Assembly (NCBI GenBank): GCA_947453585.1
Contig: CANGHQ010000167.1
Location: 1-5,222, forward strand
DNA: 5,222 bases
DNA from: Burkholderiales bacterium
GTDB taxonomy: Bacteria > Pseudomonadota > Gammaproteobacteria > Burkholderiales > Burkholderiaceae_C
Direction: 5' to 3'
Shown: one piece after another, positions 1-5,222 of the stretch
Layout of the letters: every line of letters starts with the position of its first letter
Position numbering within the stretch: the stretch's first letter is position 1
The notes under the pieces: generated by a model
The model's database searches: none
What the model saw: the letters and a program-made list of their open reading frames with translations, nothing else
Told to the model about the DNA's origin: nothing
Program-made: the position numbers and the translations under genes

Positions 1-1128
1 CTCAGGGCTGATGCGCGCTTGCACGCCGGGGTTGGCGATACCCACGTAACCAGGTTCGCTGAACTGGGGTGTGGCTGTGTGGGAATAGGCAAAGTCTTCG
101 GTCATGCCCAAGCCTTCGAGCAACTGCAGACCCAGGCTGCGGTACCAGCGAATCAGGTCTGCAGGCAGGGGCGCAGAGCCGCTGAAGGCCAACACCGCTT
201 GGTCCAAGCCCAGATTGGTCAAAATTTTGCGCGCCACAATTTTGTTCAAAATTGGAATACGCAGCATCAGCGACAGCTTGCGCGCCGGCATTTTGGCAAA
301 CACCGCCTGCTGAAATTTGAGCCACAAGCGGGGCACAGACACAAACAGCGTGGGGCGGGCGCGCTGCAAATCGGCGGCAAACGTGTCCAACGATTCAGCA
401 AAAAACACATGCACGCGGCCCACGACAAAGGCGTTGCATTCAATCACTGCCCGCTCAAACACGTGTGCCAGCGGCAGGTAAGACAGCACGCGGTATTCCT
501 GACCGTCGCCCACCGCGCCATTCATGTTTTGCGCCACCGAGTATTCGGTGGAGGCGGTAATGCGCTCAAAGCTGTGCATCACGCCCTTGGGCTGGCCGGT
601 GGAGCCCGATGTGTAAATCAGCATGGCCAGGTCGGTGCCTGCGCGCTGCGGGAAACCAGCAATCGGCGCGGTGCGCGCAGTAATCGCGTCCCAGGTTTCG
701 TAGGGCGTGGCGGGCGCCAGGGGAAAGGCAATGCGCGGCATGTGCTCGGGCACGCCAGGAATTTGTTCGGGCCAGGTGTCGAGTTTGCCGACAAACAGCA
801 AGCTGGCCTCGCTGTGTTCGAGCACAAAGCGCACATTGGACGCCGCCTCGGTCGGGAAGATGGCCACCGTGGTGTAGCCCGCCATCCAGATCGCCAGTTC
901 AGCCATAAAGAAGTGCGCGCAGTTCTTGGACAAGATGCCAATGCGTGCGCCCGGCGCAAACCCATAGCTTTGCAGGTGCGTGGCCATGCGCCGCGCCTGG
1001 TCCATGGTCTGGCCCCAGGTGTAGTCGGCCACTTGGCCTTCGCCCAAGGGCTGGGTCAGAAAGACCGTGTTGGCGATTTGCTTTTCGTGCTCGTAGATGT
1101 AATCCAGCATCAGCTTGGGGCTTGTCAT
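1..1128 (-). CDS. Long-chain-type acyl-CoA synthetase (AMP-binding), C-terminus cut by window edge
   Basis: The frame is open from an ATG at 1128 to the window edge without a stop, giving 376 residues. Full-length bacterial relatives have roughly 550-650, so the C-terminal part is outside. It belongs to the ANL adenylate-forming family, which activates a carboxylic acid to an acyl-adenylate with ATP and then to the CoA thioester, usually in the cytoplasm or at the inner membrane. Visible motifs are the phosphate-binding loop YTSGSTGQPKG (residues 172-182), YLPLAHVFER (217-226), FSGSAPLP (315-322) and EGLGMTE (338-344), the last carrying the Thr-Glu that contacts ATP/Mg. The YLPLAHVFER and EGLGMTE pattern points to the long-chain (ACSL/FadD15-like) branch rather than acetyl-CoA synthetase. 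The start is supported by a strong AAGGAGA 7 bases upstream. It is the third gene of the probable operon, 68 bp after the SDR. The family is clear; chain length and true substrate are not, and an aromatic or isoprenoid acid is possible. Confidence 0.93.
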   Translation of the reverse strand, partial: MTSPKLMLDYIYEHEKQIANTVFLTQPLGEGQVADYTWGQTMDQARRMATHLQSYGFAPGARIGILSKNCAHFFMAELAIWMAGYTTVAIFPTEAASNVRFVLEHSEASLLFVGKLDTWPEQIPGVPEHMPRIAFPLAPATPYETWDAITARTAPIAGFPQRAGTDLAMLIYTSGSTGQPKGVMHSFERITASTEYSVAQNMNGAVGDGQEYRVLSYLPLAHVFERAVIECNAFVVGRVHVFFAESLDTFAADLQRARPTLFVSVPRLWLKFQQAVFAKMPARKLSLMLRIPILNKIVARKILTNLGLDQAVLAFSGSAPLPADLIRWYRSLGLQLLEGLGMTEDFAYSHTATPQFSEPGYVGIANPGVQARISPE

Positions 1129-1135
1129 GAAATGG

Positions 1136-1142
1136 TCTCCTT
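1136..1142 (-). promoter_or_regulatory. Ribosome binding site of the acyl-CoA synthetase
   Basis: On the minus strand AAGGAGA lies 7 bases before the ATG at 1128. It is an almost full Shine-Dalgarno match and fixes the start of a gene whose far end is not in the window. Confidence 0.85.
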
Positions 1143-1161
1143 GGAATTTATATTGGGGCTG

Positions 1162-1191
1162 GCAAGGAACGGATAGTAGTCGCGTTCCTGC
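1162..1191 (-). repeat. Hairpin in the SDR to acyl-CoA synthetase spacer
   Basis: AGGAACG (1165-1171) pairs with CGTTCCT (1183-1189) across an 11-base loop. Two more GC pairs (1162-1163 with 1190-1191) form if A1164 bulges. It begins a few bases after the SDR stop codon and ends about 20 bases before the next ribosome binding site. No T-run follows in the direction of transcription, so it is not a standard intrinsic terminator. It could be an RNA processing or stability element, or chance. Confidence 0.4.
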
Positions 1192-1196
1192 GGGCT

Positions 1197-2006
1197 TTAG
1201 GCCGTGCCGACCACGCCGCCGTCGCAGGCAATGGTTTGGCCGACCACATATTCGCCCGCCCGCGAGCACAGGAATATAGCCAGTCCGGCGATGTCTTGGG
1301 CAGTTCCCACACGTCCGCTGGGGTTGGATTGGCCGACCTTGTCCCAGTCCACGCCTTCAGTCTCGCCGCCAAAGCCCACACCGGTGCTCAGCATCCAGGT
1401 TGGGAAAGGGCCGGGTGCAATGGCGTTGAACAAGATGCGTTCTTTGGTCAGGTGCGTAGCCATGAAGCGCGTCAGGTGGTGCACCGCCGCTTTAGAAGCG
1501 CCATACGAAAAGGCGTCAAAAGCCGAGCTTTTGATGCCGTCAATCGAGCCAATGTTGATCACCCGCGCCGGGCTCGCACCCTGCCCCGCCGCGCGCAAGA
1601 GCGGTAGCAGCTTTTGCGTCAAAAAGAACACGCCCTTAACGTTGGTGTCCATCACCTTGTCCCAGCCCACTTCGGGAAACTGGTCCAGCGGCGCGCCCCA
1701 GGACGCACCGGCGTTGTTCACCAAAATATCGAGCTTTGCTTCGTGCGCGGCGAGTTGCGCTGCCAGGCTTTCCACCCCTGCGAGTTTGGACAGGTCCGCG
1801 GGCAGCGCAATGCATTGGCCGCCATAGGTATCGCTCAGGCGCTGGGCGGTGGCTTGGCAGGTTTCTGCCTTGCGCGAAGAGATGTAAACCTTGGCGCCCT
1901 GCGACAAAAAGCCGGCCGCGATCATCTCGCCAATGCCACGCGATCCACCGGTGACCAGCGCCGTTTTGCCCTGGATGGAAAAGAGATTTTTAAAGTTGTC
2001 GGTCAT
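1197..2006 (-). CDS. RhlG-like short-chain dehydrogenase/reductase (SDR)
   Basis: This 269-residue protein has the length and all landmarks of a classical SDR. It has the nucleotide-binding TGGSRGIG (residues 19-26), NNAG (97-100), Asn122, catalytic Ser154, the YGASK motif with Tyr168 and Lys172, and NAIAPG (194-199). Arg45 at the end of the second strand (ISSRK) suggests NADP(H) over NAD(H), which is an inference. The stretch LDILVNNAGASWGAPL followed by GWDKVM, and the VINIGS segment, resemble Pseudomonas RhlG. RhlG is an NADPH-dependent 3-oxoacyl reductase first linked to rhamnolipid synthesis. No rhamnolipid gene is visible here, so the likely role is reduction or oxidation at the 3-position of an acyl-CoA or related hydroxy/keto compound in the route served by its neighbours. 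It starts 20 bp after the fadH stop, with no clear Shine-Dalgarno, and ends in TAA. No other in-frame start fits, because the ATG leaves the usual dozen residues before the Rossmann strand. Family assignment is firm; substrate is unknown. Confidence 0.95.
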   Translation of the reverse strand: MTDNFKNLFSIQGKTALVTGGSRGIGEMIAAGFLSQGAKVYISSRKAETCQATAQRLSDTYGGQCIALPADLSKLAGVESLAAQLAAHEAKLDILVNNAGASWGAPLDQFPEVGWDKVMDTNVKGVFFLTQKLLPLLRAAGQGASPARVINIGSIDGIKSSAFDAFSYGASKAAVHHLTRFMATHLTKERILFNAIAPGPFPTWMLSTGVGFGGETEGVDWDKVGQSNPSGRVGTAQDIAGLAIFLCSRAGEYVVGQTIACDGGVVGTA

Positions 2007-2009
2007 CGT

Positions 2010-2031
2010 ATTAATCAGGTTAATAATTATT
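2010..2031 (-). repeat. AT-rich inverted repeats at the fadH stop / SDR start
   Basis: The fadH-SDR junction is strikingly AT-rich within GC-rich DNA. ATTAA (2010-2014) and TTAAT (2020-2024) form an inverted repeat around CAGGT. AATAATTATT (2022-2031) is a perfect 10-base palindrome that overlaps the fadH stop codon. No purine-rich ribosome binding site is present before the SDR ATG. SDR translation may therefore depend on ribosomes finishing fadH, which is an inference. Confidence 0.4.
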
Positions 2032-4531
2032 GGGGGGCCTTGAACGCCGCCATGTAGGGCGCCATACGCTTGCCCATTTCGTCGGCCAGCGCTTGCAGGC
2101 CGCTCATGGGGCGCACCATCACTTCAAAATCCACGATGCGACCCTCAGCGTCAAACTGGATCAGGTCGATGCCCTTGAGGGCCTTGCCGTTGATCTTGGC
2201 ACTGAACTCCAACACCACGCTGGTGCCGTCAGCGCCGGCCAGTTCGCGGTGGTAGACAAAGTCTTCAAACACCTGGCTGGCGGCTGTCAAAAACAGCTGC
2301 ACCACCGGGGCGCTGGCATAGGGCGTGTGCGCCACGGGTGAACGAAACACCGCCTTGGGGTGCAAGATGTCGCCCAACTCGCCCATGTCCTTCTTGGCCA
2401 TCATGGCGTGCCAGTGCGCAAGAGATTGCGCCACGGCGGGCAAAACTTGCAAGCCTGCGGGCGCGGGCGCAGCTTTGGGCACTTCTTTGGTCGTCTCTTT
2501 GGGCAGATTACCCAGCGAGAGCGCCAGTTCGGTGCCTTGTTTGATGGCGTGTTTGGCGTCCAGCTCTGCAGCCTTGAAGGCGCCGCCAATCAGGTGCACG
2601 GTGCAGCCCGCAGCCACTAACGCGTCTTGCAGTTCGCGCTGCGGCTCTTGGCCTGCGCACAAGACCACCGTGTCGGCGGGAATCGTCATCTCTTTGTCGC
2701 CCACAGTGATGTGCAGGCCCGCGTCGTCCACCCGGCGGTAGGTCACACCGTTGACCATTTCCACCGCGCGGTTCTTGAGAGAGGTGCGGTGGATCCAGCC
2801 CGTGGTCTTGCCCAGGCCGTCGCCCACTTTGCCGGCCTTGCGCTGCAGCAGGTACACCTTGCGCGGGCTTTTCTCAATGTGCGCGGCTTGCAGGCCGCCT
2901 GCTGTGGAATACGTGGTGTCCACGCCCCACTCTGCAAAGAATTTGGCCTTGTCAAGGCTGGGGCTCACGCCCTCGTGCATCAGGTATTCGGCCATGTCAA
3001 AGCCAATGCCGCCCGCACCAATCAACGCCACGGTTTGGCCCACAGCGCATTTGTCGCGGATAACGTCCAAGTAACCCACCACCTTGGGATGGTTAATGCC
3101 TTCGATCTCGGGCTTGCGCGGGCTTACGCCCGTGGCCAGCACCACCTGGGTGAAGCCAGCTTTGGTGAGTGAGTCAGCGCTCACCTTGTGGCCCAGCTTG
3201 AGTTTGACGCCGGTGAGTTCAATCTGCTTGCCAAAGTAGCGCAGCGTCTCGTAAAACTCTTCTTTACCCGGAATCTGCTTGGCGATGTTGAACTGGCCGC
3301 CAATCTCTGTGGCGGCGTCAAACAGCGTTACCTCAAAGCCGCGACGCGCCGCCGTGGTGGCAAAGGCCAGGCCTGCGGGCCCGGCGCCGACCACCGCTAC
3401 GCGCTCTTTGACCAACGCAGGGGTTTCGATCATCAGCGTCTCGTGGCAAGCGCGGGGGTTGACCAGGCACGAAGTAATCTTGCCGCCAAAGGTGTGGTCC
3501 AGACAGGCTTGGTTGCAGCCAATGCAGGTGTTGATCTGGTCCGCCTGGCCCGCAGCGGCCTTGTTGACGAACTCGGGGTCGGCCAAGAAGGGCCGCGCCA
3601 TAGAAACCATATCGGCCATGCCGTCAGCCAGCACTTGCTCGGCCACCTCGGGCGTGTTGATGCGGTTGGTGGCGATCAGCGGAATGCGCACCTTGCCCTT
3701 GAGCTGCTGCGTAACCCAGGCAAATGCGGCGCGCGGCACCTTGGTGGCGATGGTGGGAATGCGCGCCTCGTGCCAGCCAATGCCGGTGTTCAAAATGGTG
3801 ACGCCGGCGGCCTCCAGGGCCTGGGCGAGTTGCACCACTTCTTCCAGTGTCGAGCCGCCTTCGACCAGGTCGAGCATGGACAGGCGAAAGATCACGATGA
3901 AATTGGCACCCACCTTGGCGCGCGTGCGGCGCACGATTTCCAGCGGAAAACGAATGCGGTTTTCGTAACTGCCACCCAAGGCGTCGTCGCGGTGGTTGGT
4001 GTGGGCGGCGATAAATTCGTTGATCAGGTAGCCCTCAGAGCCCATGATCTCCACACCGTCGTAGCCCGCGCTTTGCGCCAGCGATGCGGCGCGCACAAAG
4101 TCTTCAATGGTCTGCTCTACCTCTTCGGTGGTGAGTGCGTGCGGGCGAAAGGGGTTGATAGGCGCCTTGATGGCGCTGGGCGCCACCAGCTCGGGGTGGT
4201 AGGCGTAGCGGCCAAAGTGCAGGATTTGCATGCAAATCTTGCCACCGGCCTCGTGCACGGCCTGGGTCACTACCTTGTGTTTTTCGGCTTCTTCTGGCGT
4301 GGTCATGCGGGCGCCGCCGGGCATGGGGCGGGCGCGGTCGTTGGGGGCAATGCCGCCTGTGACCATCAGGCCCACGCCGCCACGCGCGCGCTCGGCATAA
4401 AACGCGGCCATGCGCTCAAAGCCGTTCTTGGCCTCTTCGAGCCCGACGTGCATCGAGCCCATCAGCACGCGGTTCTTCAGTGTCGTAAAGCCCAGGTCCA
4501 GCGGGCTGAGCATCAAGGGATATGCGGTCAT
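2027..4531 (-). CDS. fadH: 2,4-dienoyl-CoA reductase (FadH) with fused C-terminal NTF2/SnoaL-like domain
   Basis: This 834-residue protein has two parts. Residues 1 to about 673 align from end to end with E. coli FadH (about 672 residues), the cytosolic NADPH-dependent reductase of 2,4-dienoyl-CoA in beta-oxidation of unsaturated fatty acids. The order is an Old Yellow Enzyme-type FMN barrel (about 1-330) with catalytic Tyr168 (SEGYLINEF) and His254 (GWHEARIPT); a 4Fe-4S ligand set Cys336, Cys339, Cys343 and Cys355; an FAD-binding GAGPAG (382-387); and an NADPH-domain GAGGIG (505-510), followed by GLGKTTGWIHRT (572-583). Catalytic and Fe-S residues sit two positions later than in E. coli, so this part looks complete and active. 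An Ala/Pro/Lys linker (about 674-696) leads to about 138 residues of NTF2/SnoaL-like fold. The ATG is backed by GGAGAG six bases upstream and by N-terminal alignment (PLDLGFTTLKNRVLMGSMH). It is probably the first gene of the operon. FadH identity is near certain; the role of the extra domain is unknown. Confidence 0.97.
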   Translation of the reverse strand: MTAYPLMLSPLDLGFTTLKNRVLMGSMHVGLEEAKNGFERMAAFYAERARGGVGLMVTGGIAPNDRARPMPGGARMTTPEEAEKHKVVTQAVHEAGGKICMQILHFGRYAYHPELVAPSAIKAPINPFRPHALTTEEVEQTIEDFVRAASLAQSAGYDGVEIMGSEGYLINEFIAAHTNHRDDALGGSYENRIRFPLEIVRRTRAKVGANFIVIFRLSMLDLVEGGSTLEEVVQLAQALEAAGVTILNTGIGWHEARIPTIATKVPRAAFAWVTQQLKGKVRIPLIATNRINTPEVAEQVLADGMADMVSMARPFLADPEFVNKAAAGQADQINTCIGCNQACLDHTFGGKITSCLVNPRACHETLMIETPALVKERVAVVGAGPAGLAFATTAARRGFEVTLFDAATEIGGQFNIAKQIPGKEEFYETLRYFGKQIELTGVKLKLGHKVSADSLTKAGFTQVVLATGVSPRKPEIEGINHPKVVGYLDVIRDKCAVGQTVALIGAGGIGFDMAEYLMHEGVSPSLDKAKFFAEWGVDTTYSTAGGLQAAHIEKSPRKVYLLQRKAGKVGDGLGKTTGWIHRTSLKNRAVEMVNGVTYRRVDDAGLHITVGDKEMTIPADTVVLCAGQEPQRELQDALVAAGCTVHLIGGAFKAAELDAKHAIKQGTELALSLGNLPKETTKEVPKAAPAPAGLQVLPAVAQSLAHWHAMMAKKDMGELGDILHPKAVFRSPVAHTPYASAPVVQLFLTAASQVFEDFVYHRELAGADGTSVVLEFSAKINGKALKGIDLIQFDAEGRIVDFEVMVRPMSGLQALADEMGKRMAPYMAAFKAPQ
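2030..2446 (-). other. NTF2/SnoaL-like domain at the C-terminus of the FadH protein
   Basis: This covers about residues 696-834 of the fusion. The sequence opens with a helix (SLAHWHAMMAKKDMGELGDI) and the typical LHPKAVFRSPVAHTPY segment. Then come a helix (PVVQLFLTAASQVF) and alternating strands including SVVLEFSAKINGK and GIDLIQF, then the closing GRIVDFEVMVRP. This is the cone-shaped alpha+beta pattern of NTF2-like/SnoaL-like proteins and closely resembles free-standing 'nuclear transport factor 2 family' proteins of bacteria. Members include ketosteroid isomerase, polyketide cyclases, dehydratases and non-catalytic dimerisation domains. Acidic residues are present (for example in IDLIQFD and VDFEVM), but I cannot assign a catalytic residue. 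It could isomerise the acyl-CoA, bind ligand, or help FadH oligomerise. Confidence 0.8.
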
Positions 4532-4537
4532 GAAAAA

Positions 4538-4543
4538 CTCTCC
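4538..4543 (-). promoter_or_regulatory. Ribosome binding site of fadH
   Basis: Minus-strand GGAGAG lies six bases before the ATG at 4531, within a run of T residues. It is a good Shine-Dalgarno match and supports the start that aligns with the FadH N-terminus. Confidence 0.8.
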
Positions 4544-4585
4544 AAAAATACCACCAGTTTATGCCGCAGAGCGCGGTGCGGCGCG

Positions 4586-4612
4586 AGTTTAGGCGAGGGT
4601 GGGACTTGTGAA
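4586..4612 (-). promoter_or_regulatory. Weak sigma70-like promoter candidate for fadH
   Basis: On the minus strand TTCACA (4607-4612, five of six matches to TTGACA) is followed after 15 bases by TAAACT (4586-4591, four of six to TATAAT). The leader would be about 50 bases. The spacing is short of the preferred 17, and such matches occur by chance, so this is only a candidate. Confidence 0.25.
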
Positions 4613-4765
4613 GATTGCTTTAGGCGACAGGAATCGCGCTATTGACGGACACGCCTTTTCATGGGGCCCGATAGATTGCATGTTTGGATTGGCGTGCGCC
4701 TCTGGCAACTCGATGCTGCGGCGACGCGGAGCAGGAGTCAAGGAGCTGGTGGTCCCTGTTACGGC

Positions 4766-4789
4766 GGCTCTTTTTGCCTGCAAAGAGCC
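4766..4789 (-). terminator. Possible terminator hairpin after tctA
   Basis: GGCTC-TTT (4766 onwards) pairs with AAAGAGCC (4782-4789), giving an 8-pair stem with an 8-base loop that can extend through TTTGC/GCAAA pairing. In the tctA transcript it lies about 55 bases past the stop. No T-run follows on the minus strand (next bases GCCGTAAC), so it is a poor intrinsic terminator, though it could still protect the 3' end of the mRNA. Confidence 0.3.
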
Positions 4790-4814
4790 ATCACCTCAGG
4801 GCGAGTCAGACCGC

Positions 4815-4843
4815 CCCGGGCATGCCGGGACAGCCTGTTTTTT
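4815..4843. terminator. GC-rich hairpin next to a T-run just past tctA
   Basis: CCCGG (4815-4819) pairs with CCGGG (4825-4829) around GCATG, starting about 15 bases beyond the tctA stop. A six-T run (4838-4843) sits on the plus-strand side, eight bases after the stem. That arrangement would suit plus-strand transcripts better than tctA, but no plus-strand gene is visible. Its use as a terminator is therefore uncertain. Confidence 0.25.
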
Positions 4844-5222
4844 CTATTGCACTTGTGGCGTTTTTTTCACCTGCCGCAAGAAACTGACCAACTGCCAAAC
4901 TATGAACAAGCCGATCAATGCCAGCAAACTTCCACTGATGGGTCGCGTCAGAAACGAGGTGAAGTCACCGCGGCTGATCAGCAACTGCCGACGGAAATAC
5001 TCTTCGAGCATCGGTCCAAGAATGAAGCCCAGCATGAGCGGCGCCGCCTCCAGACCAAGGCGCATGAACATATAGCCAATAAAACCAAAAGTGGCAGTAA
5101 TGTAAACGTCATCGAGGTTGTTGTTTATGCTAAAGGTGCCAATGCAGCAAAAGAACAGGATCGCAGGAAACAGAACGCTGAACGGAATCTTAAATACTGA
5201 AAGCCAATAGCGCACCAAGGGC
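4844..5222 (-). CDS. tctA: TctA-type permease of a tripartite tricarboxylate transporter, C-terminal fragment
   Basis: Only the last 125 or so residues are in the window, ending in TAG at 4844. The frame stays open to the right edge. The first possible start inside it (TTG at 5218) is internal, since TctA proteins have about 500 residues. Diagnostic stretches are IPFSVLFPAIL, the NNN-D segment (SINNNLDDVY), GFIGYMFMRLGLEAAPL, LGFILGPMLEEYFRRQLL and SRGDFTSFLTRPISG, all typical of the TctA C-terminus. Hydrophobic segments fall at about LFPAILFFCCIGTF, ITATFGFIGYMFM, APLMLGFILG and SGSLLALIGLFIVWQLVSF, followed by a Lys-rich tail. TctA is the large inner-membrane subunit that works with TctB and a periplasmic TctC binding protein to import carboxylates using an ion gradient. 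tctB and tctC would be expected upstream, beyond the right edge. The stretch looks more AT-rich than the other genes. The gap before fadH argues against one operon, so any substrate link to the acyl-CoA genes is speculative. Confidence 0.93.
   Translation of the reverse strand, partial: PLVRYWLSVFKIPFSVLFPAILFFCCIGTFSINNNLDDVYITATFGFIGYMFMRLGLEAAPLMLGFILGPMLEEYFRRQLLISRGDFTSFLTRPISGSLLALIGLFIVWQLVSFLRQVKKTPQVQ

Larger units (their letters stand above)
4532..4843. other. Intergenic region between tctA and fadH
   Basis: About 310 bp lie between the tctA stop and the fadH ATG, both on the minus strand. I see no credible gene: the short frames crossing it lack family resemblance and a ribosome binding site in the right place. 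It holds two hairpins near the tctA end, a weak promoter-like pair at 4586-4612, a small hairpin GCCGCA (4563-4568) / TGCGGC (4577-4582) in the likely fadH leader, and the fadH ribosome binding site. The gap suggests that fadH starts its own transcription unit. Confidence 0.7.

Noticed and set aside
19..1176. Plus-strand open frame of 385 codons
   Set aside because: It is antisense to the acyl-CoA synthetase, whose motifs are unmistakable on the minus strand. The product shows no family resemblance and the same composition bias as other shadow frames.
1204..1827. Plus-strand open frame of 207 codons opposite the SDR
   Set aside because: It is a shadow of the SDR gene, with no motif and a low-complexity Ser/Pro/Ala product.
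2401..2589. Possibility that the NTF2-like part is a separate gene after a FadH stop
   Set aside because: The frame runs unbroken through the linker, with no stop and no ribosome binding site plus start at the domain boundary, so a fusion is the simpler reading.
3188..4645. Plus-strand open frame of 485 codons
   Set aside because: It lies fully antisense to the FadH coding region, its product is rich in His, Ala, Arg and Gly with no recognisable domain, and such frames are common opposite GC-rich genes with G/C-ending codons.
4589..4783. Minus-strand 64-codon frame in the tctA-fadH gap
   Set aside because: It has no recognisable domain and no good ribosome binding site, and it overlaps the hairpin and promoter candidates. 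It looks like chance.
4599..5200. Plus-strand frames of 158-179 codons over tctA and the gap
   Set aside because: They run antisense to the well-supported TctA C-terminus and have no domain resemblance.

Overview
The window looks like chromosomal DNA of a betaproteobacterium, most likely Burkholderiales/Comamonadaceae. This is an inference. It rests on GC-rich coding sequence, a TctA permease (a transporter family greatly expanded in that group), and protein sequences resembling betaproteobacterial lipid-metabolism genes. All four supported genes lie on the minus strand, so transcription runs from high to low coordinates. Two of them are cut by the window edges.

Right edge (4844-5222): the C-terminal 125 or so residues of a TctA-type permease, the large membrane subunit of a tripartite tricarboxylate transporter. 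Its codons look more AT-rich than those of the other genes. A non-coding stretch of about 310 bp follows (4532-4843). It holds two hairpins just after tctA, a weak promoter-like pair, a small hairpin, and a clear ribosome binding site for the next gene.

Centre and left (1-4531): a probable three-gene operon. First is an 834-residue protein (2027-4531). Its first 673 or so residues are a full-length FadH (NADPH-dependent 2,4-dienoyl-CoA reductase) with every expected cofactor and catalytic motif. It is fused through an Ala/Pro linker to a C-terminal NTF2/SnoaL-like domain that E. coli FadH lacks. After 20 bp comes a short-chain dehydrogenase/reductase (1197-2006) closest in sequence to RhlG-type 3-oxoacyl reductases. 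After a further 68 bp comes a long-chain-type acyl-CoA synthetase (1-1128), whose C-terminus lies beyond the left edge.

These genes fit one acyl-CoA route. The ligase would activate a carboxylic acid with CoA and ATP, FadH would reduce a conjugated 2,4-dienoyl-CoA, and the SDR would interconvert a keto and a hydroxy group on an acyl chain or related intermediate. The substrate cannot be read from the sequence. The most unusual feature is the FadH-NTF2 fusion. I see no mobile element, CRISPR array, RNA gene or clearly new defence or other system. Long plus-strand reading frames opposite these genes are antisense shadows.
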